Of a DNA stretch of 64,000 bases, positions 39,377 to 47,713 are shown in pieces; position 1 is the first letter of the stretch, and every line of letters begins with the position of its first letter. This DNA comes from Streptomyces lincolnensis (GTDB lineage Bacteria; Actinomycetota; Actinomycetes; Streptomycetales; Streptomycetaceae). The stretch lies in the NCBI RefSeq assembly GCF_001685355.1, contig NZ_CP016438.1:8184001-8248000 (forward strand), in the 5' to 3' direction. Under the pieces are notes generated by a model. That model saw nothing but the letters and a program-made list of their open reading frames with translations, searched no databases and was not told the DNA's origin. The position numbers were made by a program, and so were the translations under genes.

Positions 39377-40606
39377 TCACGACGACCGCGCGCAGCCGCC
39401 ACGCGCCCCACCACGCACGCCGCGCCCGCCGAGCCGAACCACCTCCGGTCGCCCGGAGGCCGTTTCACCGCACCCCGCCACTGCCTCGTCGCCGACCCGC
39501 CATCCCACCGCCCCGCACACCAACACCACCGCCAACACCCCGTACCCGTACGACAACGTTGCCGCCGCAGCCACCCCCGCCACCAGCAACGGCCCACCCG
39601 CGTCGCCCAGTTCGCGCCCCAGCTCGGCCGCGCCCATGGTCTGCCCGAGCCGTTCCCTCGGGGTCGAGGAGGCGAGTGCGGCGAAGCCCAACGGCGTGAT
39701 CAGTCCCGTCCCGACGCCGATCAGTGCCGCGGCGAGCAGGACTCCCGTGAGGCCGGGCAGCGTCGCGCAGGCCAGTCCCGCCCCGGCCAGCGCCAGACCG
39801 ATGCCGAGCCCGCCCCGGGGGCCGATCCGCCCCTCGTCCAGCGCCCGTCCGGCCCGCGGCTGTACCACCGCCGCGCAGGCCGCCAGCACCGGCACCGCGG
39901 CGCCGGTCGCCACCGGACCGAGCCCGGCCGCCGTACCGGAGACGGGCAGGAAGCCCACGCCCACCGACAGTGCCGCGGTGGCCCCCGCGAGCGCGGCCGT
40001 CGGCACCAGGAACACCGGGTCCGCGAGCCGTCGTACGAGATCCACGACGGTCTGCCGGGAACGCGGGAGCGGGGGTACGACGGGGACGGCGACCAGCGCC
40101 CACACGGCCACGAGCGCGCCCAGCCCGGCCAGGACGACGAACAGCAGCCGCAGCCCGCCCGCCCAGACCAGCACCCCGCCGAGCAATGGCCCCAGCGTGT
40201 AGCCGACCGACTTGTGGAAGCCGTAACTCCCGAAGGCGCGGCCCTGCTCGGCCGCCGGGTTGAGCCGGGCCACCAGCGCGGACGCGGCGGGGGAGAAGGC
40301 CGAGGCGCTCGCCCTCTGTCCGAGCCGCGCGGCCCAGAGCCAACGGGTCGAGTCCGCGACGGCGTACAGCGCGGAGGCCACGGCGAAGGCGATCAGGCCG
40401 CCCAGCAGTACGGGCCGCGCCCCGATCCGGTCGGCGAGGGTGCCGAACACCGGCTTCAGCAGCACCTCGGCGCCGTCGTAGAGGGCCAGCAGTCCGCCGA
40501 GGACGAGCAGCGAGGTGACCGCGTCCTCGGTGTCCCCGCCGAGGTTCGCGGCGATGCCGTGCGCCCCGAAAGCGGTGGTGAACCCGGCCGCGTACAGCGG
40601 CCACAA
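39377..40606 (-). CDS. MFS transporter downstream of ArsR repressor
   Basis: A ~409-aa major-facilitator protein with twelve hydrophobic segments. It shows the TM2-3 loop GTLADRIGARPVLLGG and the GYTLGPLLGGVLVWAGG region of drug or metal exporters. No ATG or GTG is available near the expected N-terminus; the TTG at 40606 (LWPLYAAGFTTAFGAHG) is the best start, 16 bp after the ArsR stop, so translation is probably coupled. The C-terminal 35 residues are Gly/Arg-rich and unlike the family. Likely controlled by the adjacent ArsR protein and functionally linked to the metal ATPase. Confidence 0.82.
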   Translation of the reverse strand: MWPLYAAGFTTAFGAHGIAANLGGDTEDAVTSLLVLGGLLALYDGAEVLLKPVFGTLADRIGARPVLLGGLIAFAVASALYAVADSTRWLWAARLGQRASASAFSPAASALVARLNPAAEQGRAFGSYGFHKSVGYTLGPLLGGVLVWAGGLRLLFVVLAGLGALVAVWALVAVPVVPPLPRSRQTVVDLVRRLADPVFLVPTAALAGATAALSVGVGFLPVSGTAAGLGPVATGAAVPVLAACAAVVQPRAGRALDEGRIGPRGGLGIGLALAGAGLACATLPGLTGVLLAAALIGVGTGLITPLGFAALASSTPRERLGQTMGAAELGRELGDAGGPLLVAGVAAAATLSYGYGVLAVVLVCGAVGWRVGDEAVAGCGETASGRPEVVRLGGRGVRGGARGGCARSS

Positions 40607-40622
40607 ATGACGTCGGGAGACG

Positions 40623-40982
40623 TCACCCGGCGGGGTCGTTGAGGCCGAGGCGCAGGTGCTCCACGTGGTAGACGGCCTGGTCGAGGAGTTCGGCGACATG
40701 GTCGTCGTGCAGCGTGTACACGACCGACCGGCCGCGTCGCTCGCCCACCACGAGGCCCAGGTTGCGCAGCAGCCGCAGCTGGTGCGAGCACGCCGACTGC
40801 TCCATGCCCACCTCCGCGGCCAACTCCGTGGCGGGCAGCGGTCCTTCACGCAGCCGCGCCAGGATCAGCAGCCGGGAGGGGGTGGACAGGGCCTGGAGGG
40901 TCGTCGCGACCTTGGCGACATTGTCCGCGTCCAGACGTACGCGCTCCGTGGCTGTCTGCGCTGCGGCGGCTCCATGACCCAT
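40623..40982 (-). CDS. ArsR/SmtB-family metal-responsive repressor
   Basis: A 119-aa winged-helix repressor. The recognition helix is MEQSACSHQLRLLRNLGLV, followed by the beta-wing (GERRGRSVVYTL). The C-terminal helix HDDHVAELLDQAVYHVEHLRLG is rich in His/Asp/Glu and matches the alpha-5 metal site (D-x-H ... H-x-x-H pattern) of Zn/Co/Ni sensors such as NmtR and SmtB. A single Cys (C-S in the recognition helix) argues against an As(III) trithiolate site. ATG at 40982 is 7 nt from a TAAGAT -10 and lacks a Shine-Dalgarno, so it is probably leaderless. ATG at 41000 is the alternative. Confidence 0.92.
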   Translation of the reverse strand: MGHGAAAAQTATERVRLDADNVAKVATTLQALSTPSRLLILARLREGPLPATELAAEVGMEQSACSHQLRLLRNLGLVVGERRGRSVVYTLHDDHVAELLDQAVYHVEHLRLGLNDPAG

Positions 40983-41029
40983 GGCGGGTATCTTACTCAT
41001 CACACATGAACAGATGAATGAGTCTTCAT
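40983..41029. promoter_or_regulatory. Divergent arsR / P1B-ATPase promoter-operator
   Basis: A minus-strand -10 TAAGAT lies at 40995-40990. Half-sites ATGAA (41006-41010, 41014-41018) and inverted TTCAT (41025-41029) overlap the promoter spacer; such TGAA/TTCA motifs are common in SmtB-type operators. A plus-strand TATGGT (41039-41044) would place transcription of the ATPase at about 41052, where an in-frame GTG occurs. Confidence 0.5.
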
Positions 41030-42968
41030 GCGTTCCTGTATGGTGGTGCGGGTGTCCACGACTCTCACCTCCACCGCCGTGCCCACGTCCGCCCGACCCG
41101 CGCCCCGCCGCCGCACCCGTGTCCTCGCCCTGCCCGAGGCCCGCTGGGCCCTGGCGGCGACCGTCGCCTTCCTGCTGGGCCTGGCCTTCGACCTGGGCGG
41201 CACGCCCGCCTGGCTGTACGGGCCCCTGTACGCGGTCGCCTATGCCACCGGCGGCTGGGAACCGGCCCTCGAAGGACTGCGCGCGCTGCGCGAGAAGACC
41301 CTGGACGTCGACCTGCTGATGATCGTCGCGGCCCTCGGCGCCGCCTCGATCGGCCAGGTCCGCGACGGCGCCCTGCTGATCGTCATCTTCGCCACCTCCG
41401 GCGCCCTGGAGGCCCTGGCCACCGCCCGCACCGCCGACTCGGTGCGCGGACTGCTCGACCTCGCGCCGACCACCGCGACCCGGCTCACCGACGACGGCCG
41501 GGAGGAGACGGTCGCCACCGCCGACCTCGCCGTCGGCGACCTCGTCCTGGTCCGCCCCGGCGAGCGCATCGGCGCCGACGGACAGGTCCTGGACGGGATG
41601 AGCGAGGCCGACCAGGCCACCATCACCGGCGAACCCCTCCCGGTCGCCAAGGGCCCCGGCGACGAGGTCTTCGCGGGCACCCTCAACGGCACCGGCGCCC
41701 TGCGCGTCCGCGTCGAGCGCGACCCGGCGGACTCGGTGATCGCCCGGATCGTGACCCTGGTCGAGGAGGCCTCCCGCACCAAGGCGCCCACCCAGCTGTT
41801 CATCGAGAAGATCGAACAGCGGTACGCGGTCGGCATGGTCGCCGCCACCGTCGCCGTCTTCGCGATCCCGCTCGCCTTCGGCGCCGACCTCACGGCCGCG
41901 CTGCTGCGCGCGATGACCTTCATGATCGTCGCCTCGCCGTGCGCGGTCGTCCTCGCCACCATGCCGCCACTGCTGTCCGCCATCGCCAACGCCGGCCGGC
42001 ACGGCGTCCTGGTCAAGTCGGCCGTCGCGATGGAACGCCTCGGCGAGATCGACGCCACCGCCCTCGACAAGACCGGCACCCTCACCGAGGGCGCCCCCGA
42101 GGTGACGGCCGTGACCCCGCGGCCCGGCTCCGGCCTCGACGAGAACGCCCTGCTGGCCCTGGCCGCCGCGGCCGAACACCCCAGCGAGCACCCCCTGGCC
42201 CGCGCCGTCGTGACCGCCGCCCGGGCCCGCGGACTGCGGATCGCGCCCGCCGAGGACTTCACCGCGGCACCCGGCCGCGGGGTCACCGCGGTCGTCGAGG
42301 GCCGGACCATCACCGTCGGCCGCGCGGACGACGCCGACAGCGACGCCACCGTCGTCCTCGTCACCCGCGACAACGCCCCCGTCGGCACCCTCACCCTCAC
42401 CGACCGCCTGCGCCCCGACGCCGCCGCGACCACCGCCGCCCTCACCGCGCTGACCGGCACCGCCCCCGTCCTGCTCACCGGCGACAACCCCCGGGCCGCC
42501 GCCCGCGTCGCCGACGCCACAGGCCTCACCGACGTCCGCGCCGAACTGCTGCCCGAGGACAAGGTCGCCGCCGTACGCGACCTCCACGCCGCCGGCCGCA
42601 AGGTGCTCTTCGTCGGCGACGGCGTCAACGACGCGCCCGCCCTGGCCGCCGCCCACTCCGGCATCGCCATGGGCCGGGCGGGCTCCGACCTCGCGCTGGA
42701 GACCGCGGACGCCGTCGTCGTACGCGACGAACTCGTCACCGTCCCGGCCGTCGTGCGGCTCTCCCGCGCCGCCCGTCGCCTGGTCGTGCAGAATCTGGTG
42801 ATCGCGGGCACCTTCATCACCGGGCTCGTCCTGTGGGACCTGATCGGACACCTGCCGCTGCCGCTCGGCGTCGCCGGGCACGAGGGCTCGACGGTCCTGG
42901 TCGGCCTGAACGGACTGCGGCTGCTGAGGGAGTCGGCATGGCGATCCGGCACGGCCCAGGACACGTGA
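41028..42968 (+). CDS. P1B-4-type heavy-metal-translocating ATPase (CtpD/CoaT-like)
   Basis: A 646-aa metal pump. It has an actuator TGEPLPV, the membrane SPC motif (S303-P304-C305, IVASPCAVV), phosphorylation motif DKTGTL (D347) and the HP motif (SEHPLA). GDGVNDAPAL marks the hinge, and HEGST (H618-) is in the last membrane segment. SPC plus HEG(G/S)T and the lack of an N-terminal metal-binding domain define P1B-4 ATPases, which export Co2+, Ni2+ or Fe2+. It is divergent from ArsR. The start may be the GTG at 41052 (leaderless) instead of the ATG at 41028. Confidence 0.93.
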   Translation: MRSCMVVRVSTTLTSTAVPTSARPAPRRRTRVLALPEARWALAATVAFLLGLAFDLGGTPAWLYGPLYAVAYATGGWEPALEGLRALREKTLDVDLLMIVAALGAASIGQVRDGALLIVIFATSGALEALATARTADSVRGLLDLAPTTATRLTDDGREETVATADLAVGDLVLVRPGERIGADGQVLDGMSEADQATITGEPLPVAKGPGDEVFAGTLNGTGALRVRVERDPADSVIARIVTLVEEASRTKAPTQLFIEKIEQRYAVGMVAATVAVFAIPLAFGADLTAALLRAMTFMIVASPCAVVLATMPPLLSAIANAGRHGVLVKSAVAMERLGEIDATALDKTGTLTEGAPEVTAVTPRPGSGLDENALLALAAAAEHPSEHPLARAVVTAARARGLRIAPAEDFTAAPGRGVTAVVEGRTITVGRADDADSDATVVLVTRDNAPVGTLTLTDRLRPDAAATTAALTALTGTAPVLLTGDNPRAAARVADATGLTDVRAELLPEDKVAAVRDLHAAGRKVLFVGDGVNDAPALAAAHSGIAMGRAGSDLALETADAVVVRDELVTVPAVVRLSRAARRLVVQNLVIAGTFITGLVLWDLIGHLPLPLGVAGHEGSTVLVGLNGLRLLRESAWRSGTAQDT

Positions 42969-43023
42969 GGTCGATGTCGGATTCTCGCCAGCCTCCGGCC
43001 CGGCCGTGGCCGATCCTTGAGGC

Positions 43024-44511
43024 ATGCAGAGGGGAATGCACACCGACACCGAGCGCTGCGTGCGCGCCGTCCGGTCCAAGGACGCGCGGTTCGACGGCTG
43101 GTTCTTCACGGCCGTCCTGACCACCCGCATCTACTGCCGGCCCAGCTGCCCGGTGGTGCCGCCCAAACCCGAGAACATGACCTTCCTGCCGAGCGCGGCG
43201 GCCTGTCAGCAGGCCGGCTTCCGGGCCTGCAAGCGCTGCCGCCCCGACACCAGCCCCGGCTCCCCGGAGTGGAACCAGCGCGCCGACCTCGTCGCCCGCG
43301 CCATGCGGCTCGTCACCGACGGTGTCGTGGACCGCGAGGGCGTCCCCGGCCTCGCCGCCCGGCTCGGCTACAGCACCCGGCAGATCGAACGCCAGCTGCT
43401 CGCCGAGCTGGGCGCGGGCCCGCTCGCCCTCGCCCGCGCCCAGCGCGCCCAGACCGCGCGCCTCCTCATCGAGACCACCCCGCTGCCGATGGCGGAGATC
43501 GCCTTCGCCGCCGGGTTCTCCTCCATCCGTACCTTCAACGACACCGTGCGCGAGGTCTTCGCGCTGTCCCCGAGCGAGCTGCGGGCCCGGCTGCCGAAGC
43601 GGGACGCCCAGGCACCGGCCACCTCCGGCGCCCTCACCCTGCGCCTGCCGTTCCGCGCCCCCCTCAACCCCGACAACCTCTTCGGCCACCTCGCGGCGAC
43701 CGCCGTCCCCGGGGTCGAGGAATGGCGGGACGGCGCCTACCGCCGGACCCTGCGCCTGCCGTACGGCCACGGCATCGTGGCCCTCACCCCGAAGCCCGAC
43801 CACATCGCCTGCCGCCTCACCCTCAGCGACCTGCGCGACCTCACGGTCGCCAGTAGCCGCTGCCGGCGCATGCTCGACCTGGACGCCGACCCGGTCGCCG
43901 TGGACGACCAGCTGCGCACGGATCCGCTGCTCGCCCCCCTGGTCGACAAGGCCCCCGGCCGACGCGTCCCCCGCACGGTCGACGAGGCGGAGTTCGCCGT
44001 CCGCGCGGTCCTCGGCCAGCAGGTCTCCACCGCCGCGGCCCGCACCCACGCCGCCCGCCTGGTCACGGCGTACGGCGATCCGGTCGAGGACCCCGAAGGC
44101 GGCCTCACCCACCTCTTCCCGACCCCCGAGCGCCTCGCCGACCTGGACCCCGAGTCGCTGGCGATGCCCCGCACCCGCCGCACCACCTTCACCACCCTGG
44201 TCACCCAACTCGCAGACGGATCACTCCAGTTGGGCGTGGAGAGCGACTGGTCCGAGACCCGCGCCCGGCTCCTGGCCCTCCCCGGCTTCGGCCCCTGGAC
44301 CGTCGACGTCATCGCCATGCGCGCCCTCGGCGACCCCGACGCCTTCCTCCCCACCGACCTCGGCATCCGCCGCGCCGCCCAGGAACTGGGCCTGCCCGCC
44401 ACCCCGGCGGCCCTCACGGCCCGCGCGGCGGCCTGGCGGCCCTGGCGGGCGTACGCGGTCCAGTACCTGTGGGCGACGGACAGCCACCCCATCAACTTTC
44501 TTCCCGTGTAA
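43024..44511 (+). CDS. Ada-AlkA fusion: methyl-sensing regulator and 3-methyladenine DNA glycosylase
   Basis: A 495-aa repair protein with three parts. The Ada zinc domain has Cys38, Cys42, Cys69 and Cys72 at exactly the E. coli Ada numbers (IYCRPSC, CKRC); C38 accepts methyl groups from phosphotriesters. An AraC HTH follows (~95-195; EIAFAAGFSSIRTFND), then an AlkA-like glycosylase with helix-hairpin-helix LPGFGPWTVDVIAM (419-432) and catalytic Asp D445 (LPTDLGIRR). It would sense alkylation and excise damaged bases. The Ogt gene follows after 11 bp. The start could be 43036 instead of 43024. Confidence 0.93.
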   Translation: MQRGMHTDTERCVRAVRSKDARFDGWFFTAVLTTRIYCRPSCPVVPPKPENMTFLPSAAACQQAGFRACKRCRPDTSPGSPEWNQRADLVARAMRLVTDGVVDREGVPGLAARLGYSTRQIERQLLAELGAGPLALARAQRAQTARLLIETTPLPMAEIAFAAGFSSIRTFNDTVREVFALSPSELRARLPKRDAQAPATSGALTLRLPFRAPLNPDNLFGHLAATAVPGVEEWRDGAYRRTLRLPYGHGIVALTPKPDHIACRLTLSDLRDLTVASSRCRRMLDLDADPVAVDDQLRTDPLLAPLVDKAPGRRVPRTVDEAEFAVRAVLGQQVSTAAARTHAARLVTAYGDPVEDPEGGLTHLFPTPERLADLDPESLAMPRTRRTTFTTLVTQLADGSLQLGVESDWSETRARLLALPGFGPWTVDVIAMRALGDPDAFLPTDLGIRRAAQELGLPATPAALTARAAAWRPWRAYAVQYLWATDSHPINFLPV

Positions 44512-44522
44512 GGACGTACGCG

Positions 44523-45017
44523 ATGCATGCCATGAAGCACCACACCGTGATCGACAGCCCGTACGGCCCCCTCACCCTCGTCGCCGACGACGGTGTCCTG
44601 TGCGGCCTCTACATGACCGAGCAGCGGCACCGCCCGGCCGATGAGACCTTCGGCCCCCGCGACGACCTCCCGGCCTTCGCGGAGGCGACCGACCAGCTGA
44701 AGGCCTACTTCGCGGGCGAGTTGAAGGACTTCACCCTCGAACTCCGCCTGCACGGCACCCCGTTCCAGCGCACCGTCTGGGACCGGCTGCGCAGCATCCC
44801 CTACGGCGAGACCCACTCCTACGGCCAACTCGCCGGCTCCCTCGGCAATCCCGCCGCCTCCCGAGCCGTCGGCCTCGCCAACGGCAAGAACCCGGTCGGC
44901 ATCATCGTCCCCTGCCACCGCGTCGTCGGCGCCGACGGCAGCCTCACGGGGTACGGCGGCGGCCTGGACCGCAAGCGCCGCCTGCTGGACTTCGAACGGG
45001 GGACGGCGCTGTTCTAG
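44523..45017 (+). CDS. ogt: Methylated-DNA-[protein]-cysteine S-methyltransferase (O6-alkylguanine repair)
   Basis: A 164-aa suicide alkyltransferase. The acceptor is C131 in IIVPCHRVVG; the recognition helix region is YGQLAGSLGNPAASRAVG with the Arg finger, and GLDRKRRLLDFE ends the protein. AAGGA lies 8 nt before the ATG at 44523. It is 11 bp behind ada-alkA, so it is probably induced with it after alkylation. Confidence 0.95.
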   Translation: MHAMKHHTVIDSPYGPLTLVADDGVLCGLYMTEQRHRPADETFGPRDDLPAFAEATDQLKAYFAGELKDFTLELRLHGTPFQRTVWDRLRSIPYGETHSYGQLAGSLGNPAASRAVGLANGKNPVGIIVPCHRVVGADGSLTGYGGGLDRKRRLLDFERGTALF

Positions 45018-45026
45018 GCGCCCGCT

Positions 45027-45764
45027 CTACTGGATGCCCGTCTCCCCGAGCCGCCGCAGCAGCTCGGGCAGGGCCGTGCCGATCGGTTCCCGGATCACTT
45101 CGTCGGCCCGTTCGTCGTACGGCGTCGGCTCGGCGTTGACGATGATCAGCCGGGCTCCGTGGTCGGCGGCGACGCCCGCGAGCCCGGCGGCGGGCTGGAC
45201 CTGGAGGCTGCTGCCGACGGCGACGAACACCTGGCACGCCTTGCTGATCGCGAGCGCGTCGCCCAGCACCACCGGGTCGAGGCGCTCACCGAACATCACC
45301 GTCGCCGACTTGAGGATCCCGCCGCACTCCAGACACGCCGGATCCTCCTCCCCGGCCTCGACCCGGGCCAGTGCGTCCGCCATCGGCCCGCGGACGTGAC
45401 ACCTGGTGCACACGAACTGCCGTGCGGTGCCGTGCAGTTCGAGCACCTTGCGGGCGGGCATACCGGCCAGCTGGTGCAGCCCGTCCACGTTCTGCGTGAT
45501 CACCCGCACCGGCACCCCGGCCCGCTCCAGCTCCGCCACGGCGAGGTGCGCCGCGTTCGGCTCGGCCTTCAGCGTCCGGTTCTTCCGCCGCATCTGCCAC
45601 GAGCGCCGCCTGATCTCCGGATCGCCCATGTAGTACTCGTACGTCACGAGCTTCTCGGCCTCGGGATCCTTCCGCCACAGCCCGTTCGGACCGCGGTAGT
45701 CGGGGATCCCGGAGTCGGTGGAGATACCGGCCCCGCTGAGGAGGGCGACGAGGGGCTTGGTCAT
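45027..45764 (-). CDS. NAD+-dependent protein deacylase (sirtuin)
   Basis: A 245-aa Sir2-family enzyme that removes lysine acyl groups and releases O-acetyl-ADP-ribose and nicotinamide. NAD site GAGIST (11-16), TQNVDGLH (90-97), catalytic H111 (ELHGT), and a zinc ribbon C119/C122 and C144/C147 are all present. The ATG at 45764 was chosen because GAGIST should be near the N-terminus. It converges on ogt with 9 bp between stops. The downstream-strand neighbours (Nudix, ADP-ribosylglycohydrolase) also handle ADP-ribose-like molecules. Confidence 0.94.
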   Translation of the reverse strand: MTKPLVALLSGAGISTDSGIPDYRGPNGLWRKDPEAEKLVTYEYYMGDPEIRRRSWQMRRKNRTLKAEPNAAHLAVAELERAGVPVRVITQNVDGLHQLAGMPARKVLELHGTARQFVCTRCHVRGPMADALARVEAGEEDPACLECGGILKSATVMFGERLDPVVLGDALAISKACQVFVAVGSSLQVQPAAGLAGVAADHGARLIIVNAEPTPYDERADEVIREPIGTALPELLRRLGETGIQ

Positions 45765-45873
45765 GGGGCGAGGGTAGGTCGCCCGGACGGGGCGGGGCGA
45801 CCGCATATCGGGATACGGGGGAGCGGCGACCGCCTGTCGGAGTCGGGCGTCGCCTGTCAGCGCCGGCCCTGCC

Positions 45874-46368
45874 TCAGGCCACCCGGTGGCCGTTCTCCAG
45901 CTCCGCCGTGCCCGAGCCCTCGGTCAGGACGTCCAGGGCGGCGAGGACGCGGCGGCCCAGCGAGCCCGGCAGGTACTCGGGGAGCTCCTCGCGGGGGACC
46001 AGGCGCCAGGAGAGCAGCTCCTCCTCCTGGAGGCGGATCGCCTTGAGGGCGTCCTCGGGCAGGACGCCACCGTCGTAGAGGTAGGCCACCACCGGCGGGC
46101 GGCCGGCTCCGTGCACCCAGTCCACCGCGAGGAGGCGGCCGAGTTCACGGTCGAGGCCGATCTCCTCCGCGGTCTCACGGCGGGCGCCCTGACGTGGGGT
46201 CTCGCCGTCGTCGGACTCGATCGTGCCGCCCGGGAGCGCCCAGCCCTCACGGTAGTTGGGCTCGACGAGCAGCACCCGGCCCGACGCGTCGCGGAAGAGG
46301 GCGGCGGCGCCGGCGAGGACGCGGGGGAGACCGGCGATGTACGTGGCGAAGTCCTGGGTGGTGGTCAT
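45874..46368 (-). CDS. Nudix hydrolase
   Basis: A 164-aa pyrophosphohydrolase. The Nudix helix is present (GETPRQGARRETAEEIGL, with REtaEE intact), but two extra residues lie between the leading Gly pair and the first Glu (GGTIESDDGE), compared with the usual GX5E spacing. WALPGG precedes it as in 8-oxo-dGTPase and ADP-sugar pyrophosphatases. Substrate is unknown; ADP-ribose is attractive given the sirtuin and ADP-ribosylglycohydrolase beside it. ATG at 46368 chosen; the longer frame upstream lies in a short tandem repeat. Confidence 0.88.
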   Translation of the reverse strand: MTTTQDFATYIAGLPRVLAGAAALFRDASGRVLLVEPNYREGWALPGGTIESDDGETPRQGARRETAEEIGLDRELGRLLAVDWVHGAGRPPVVAYLYDGGVLPEDALKAIRLQEEELLSWRLVPREELPEYLPGSLGRRVLAALDVLTEGSGTAELENGHRVA

Positions 46369-46394
46369 CCTGGAAGGGTATCCAGCGCCCGGCC

Positions 46395-46454
46395 CTCGAC
46401 CGTGTGCGCCGGTTCTCCACCATGTGCGCCGGTCCTCCATCGAGTGCGCCGGCG
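46395..46454. repeat. 20-bp tandem repeat, three copies
   Basis: Three adjacent 20-bp units start at 46395, 46415 and 46435 (form CTCCACCATGTGCGCCGGTC), sharing about 15 of 20 positions. They fill the gap between the Nudix and ADP-ribosylglycohydrolase genes. No coding role is apparent. Confidence 0.7.
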
Positions 46455-46459
46455 CGTCC

Positions 46460-47533
46460 CTACCCCTCCGTCCCCACCAACCGCACCGTCCGCTCCGCCA
46501 GTTCGCTGATCCGCACCCCGTCGAAGCCGAACACCGCGCTGTGCACGGTGTCCTCCAGCGGGTCCTTCCACTGCGCCGGGATGGCGTCCGCGCCGGTGAG
46601 CACGCCGGCCACCGAGCCCGCGGTGGCGCCGTTGGAGTCGGTGTCCAGGCCGCCGCGGATGGTGAGCGTGATGGTGCGGGTGAAGTCGCCGTCGCCGTAC
46701 AGGAGCCCGGCGGTGAGCACGGCGGCGTTGGGGACGGCGTGGATCCAGCCGAGCCCGGCGGTCTCCTGAGCCACCGTGGTCAGCGTGTCCTCCCAGGTCA
46801 TCCGGGCGTCGTGGAGGGACACGACCCGCCGCACGGTCCGCGCGAGGCGGCTGCTCCCGGGGACGACGGCCAGGGCCTGGTCCATGGCCTGCCGGACCGT
46901 GCCGGCCGTGAACGCGGCCGAGACCAGTGCCGCCGCCCACATCGCGCCGTAGACGCCGTTGCCGGTGTGCGACAGCACCGCGTCCCGGCGGGCGAGCGAG
47001 GCGGCGCGGCGCGGGGCGCCGGGGCAGGTCCAGCCGTAGATGTCGGCACGGATCAGGGCGCCGATCCACTCCTGGTACGGGTTGTCGTAGGTGGCGGTCA
47101 GGGGCGGTTTCAGCCCGTTGGCCAGGTTGCGGTACGCGGCCCGCTCGGCGGTGAAGGTCTGGAGGTACGGCAGCCTCAGCAGCCACAGGTCGCCGACCTG
47201 CTCGGTGCTGAAGCCGAAGCCGTGGGTCTCCAGGAGGTCGAGGCCGAGGATGGCGTAGTCGACGTCGTCGTCGCGGCAGCTGCCGTGGATGCGGCCGCGC
47301 ACGCACTGGCGCCACTCGGGGCGCAGCTCGACGCCGTCGCTCTCGCCGACGGGCTCGGGCAGGTAGTCGGTCAGCGGCAGGGCGGCGGCCCGCCGCAGAT
47401 AGCGGTCGATCCGGTCCCGCGTCCACAGGTCGCCCTGCTCGACCGGCTTGCCGAGCATGTTGCCCGCGATCCGGCCCAGCCAGCCCCCGAGGACGCGGTC
47501 GGCGAGCTCTGGCTCGGTGCCCACAGGGGTCAT
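46460..47533 (-). CDS. ADP-ribosylglycohydrolase-family protein (DraG/ARH fold)
   Basis: A 357-aa all-helical hydrolase. It has the N-terminal GGWLGRIAGNMLGKPVE, the first metal cluster CRDDDVDYAILGL and the second, GGLDTDSNGATAGSVAG, which together bind two Mg2+ ions. Family members remove ADP-ribose from Arg, Ser or small molecules, or act on ADP-ribosyl metabolites. ATG at 47533. Two genes away is a sirtuin, and 31 kb away a macrodomain. Whether it is a true ADP-ribosyl hydrolase or a related nucleoside hydrolase is unproven. Confidence 0.88.
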   Translation of the reverse strand: MTPVGTEPELADRVLGGWLGRIAGNMLGKPVEQGDLWTRDRIDRYLRRAAALPLTDYLPEPVGESDGVELRPEWRQCVRGRIHGSCRDDDVDYAILGLDLLETHGFGFSTEQVGDLWLLRLPYLQTFTAERAAYRNLANGLKPPLTATYDNPYQEWIGALIRADIYGWTCPGAPRRAASLARRDAVLSHTGNGVYGAMWAAALVSAAFTAGTVRQAMDQALAVVPGSSRLARTVRRVVSLHDARMTWEDTLTTVAQETAGLGWIHAVPNAAVLTAGLLYGDGDFTRTITLTIRGGLDTDSNGATAGSVAGVLTGADAIPAQWKDPLEDTVHSAVFGFDGVRISELAERTVRLVGTEG

Positions 47534-47713
47534 GCTTCCGGTCTACCCGATTCCGGAGCCGTCCGCCCGGGGTTCGGGCCGCCGCGCACCGGGGGCTTGC
47601 GGGGCCGTCCCACGGTCCGGGCGGGGCATGACGGCGGGGGTGTCCTGCGGTTAAGGTCGCAGCGGCGCGACTGGCCCCATGTTCGTGGGGCCCGGAGAGC
47701 AAGGGGACAACTG

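Noticed and set aside
39271..39597. Small minus-strand gene overlapping the MFS 3' end
   Set aside because: The translation is low-complexity from the 18-bp repeat and the antisense frame of MFS helices; no support for coding.
40983..43130. Very long minus-strand frame upstream of arsR
   Set aside because: It is the shadow of the P1B ATPase gene; only the last 119 residues (ArsR) are real.
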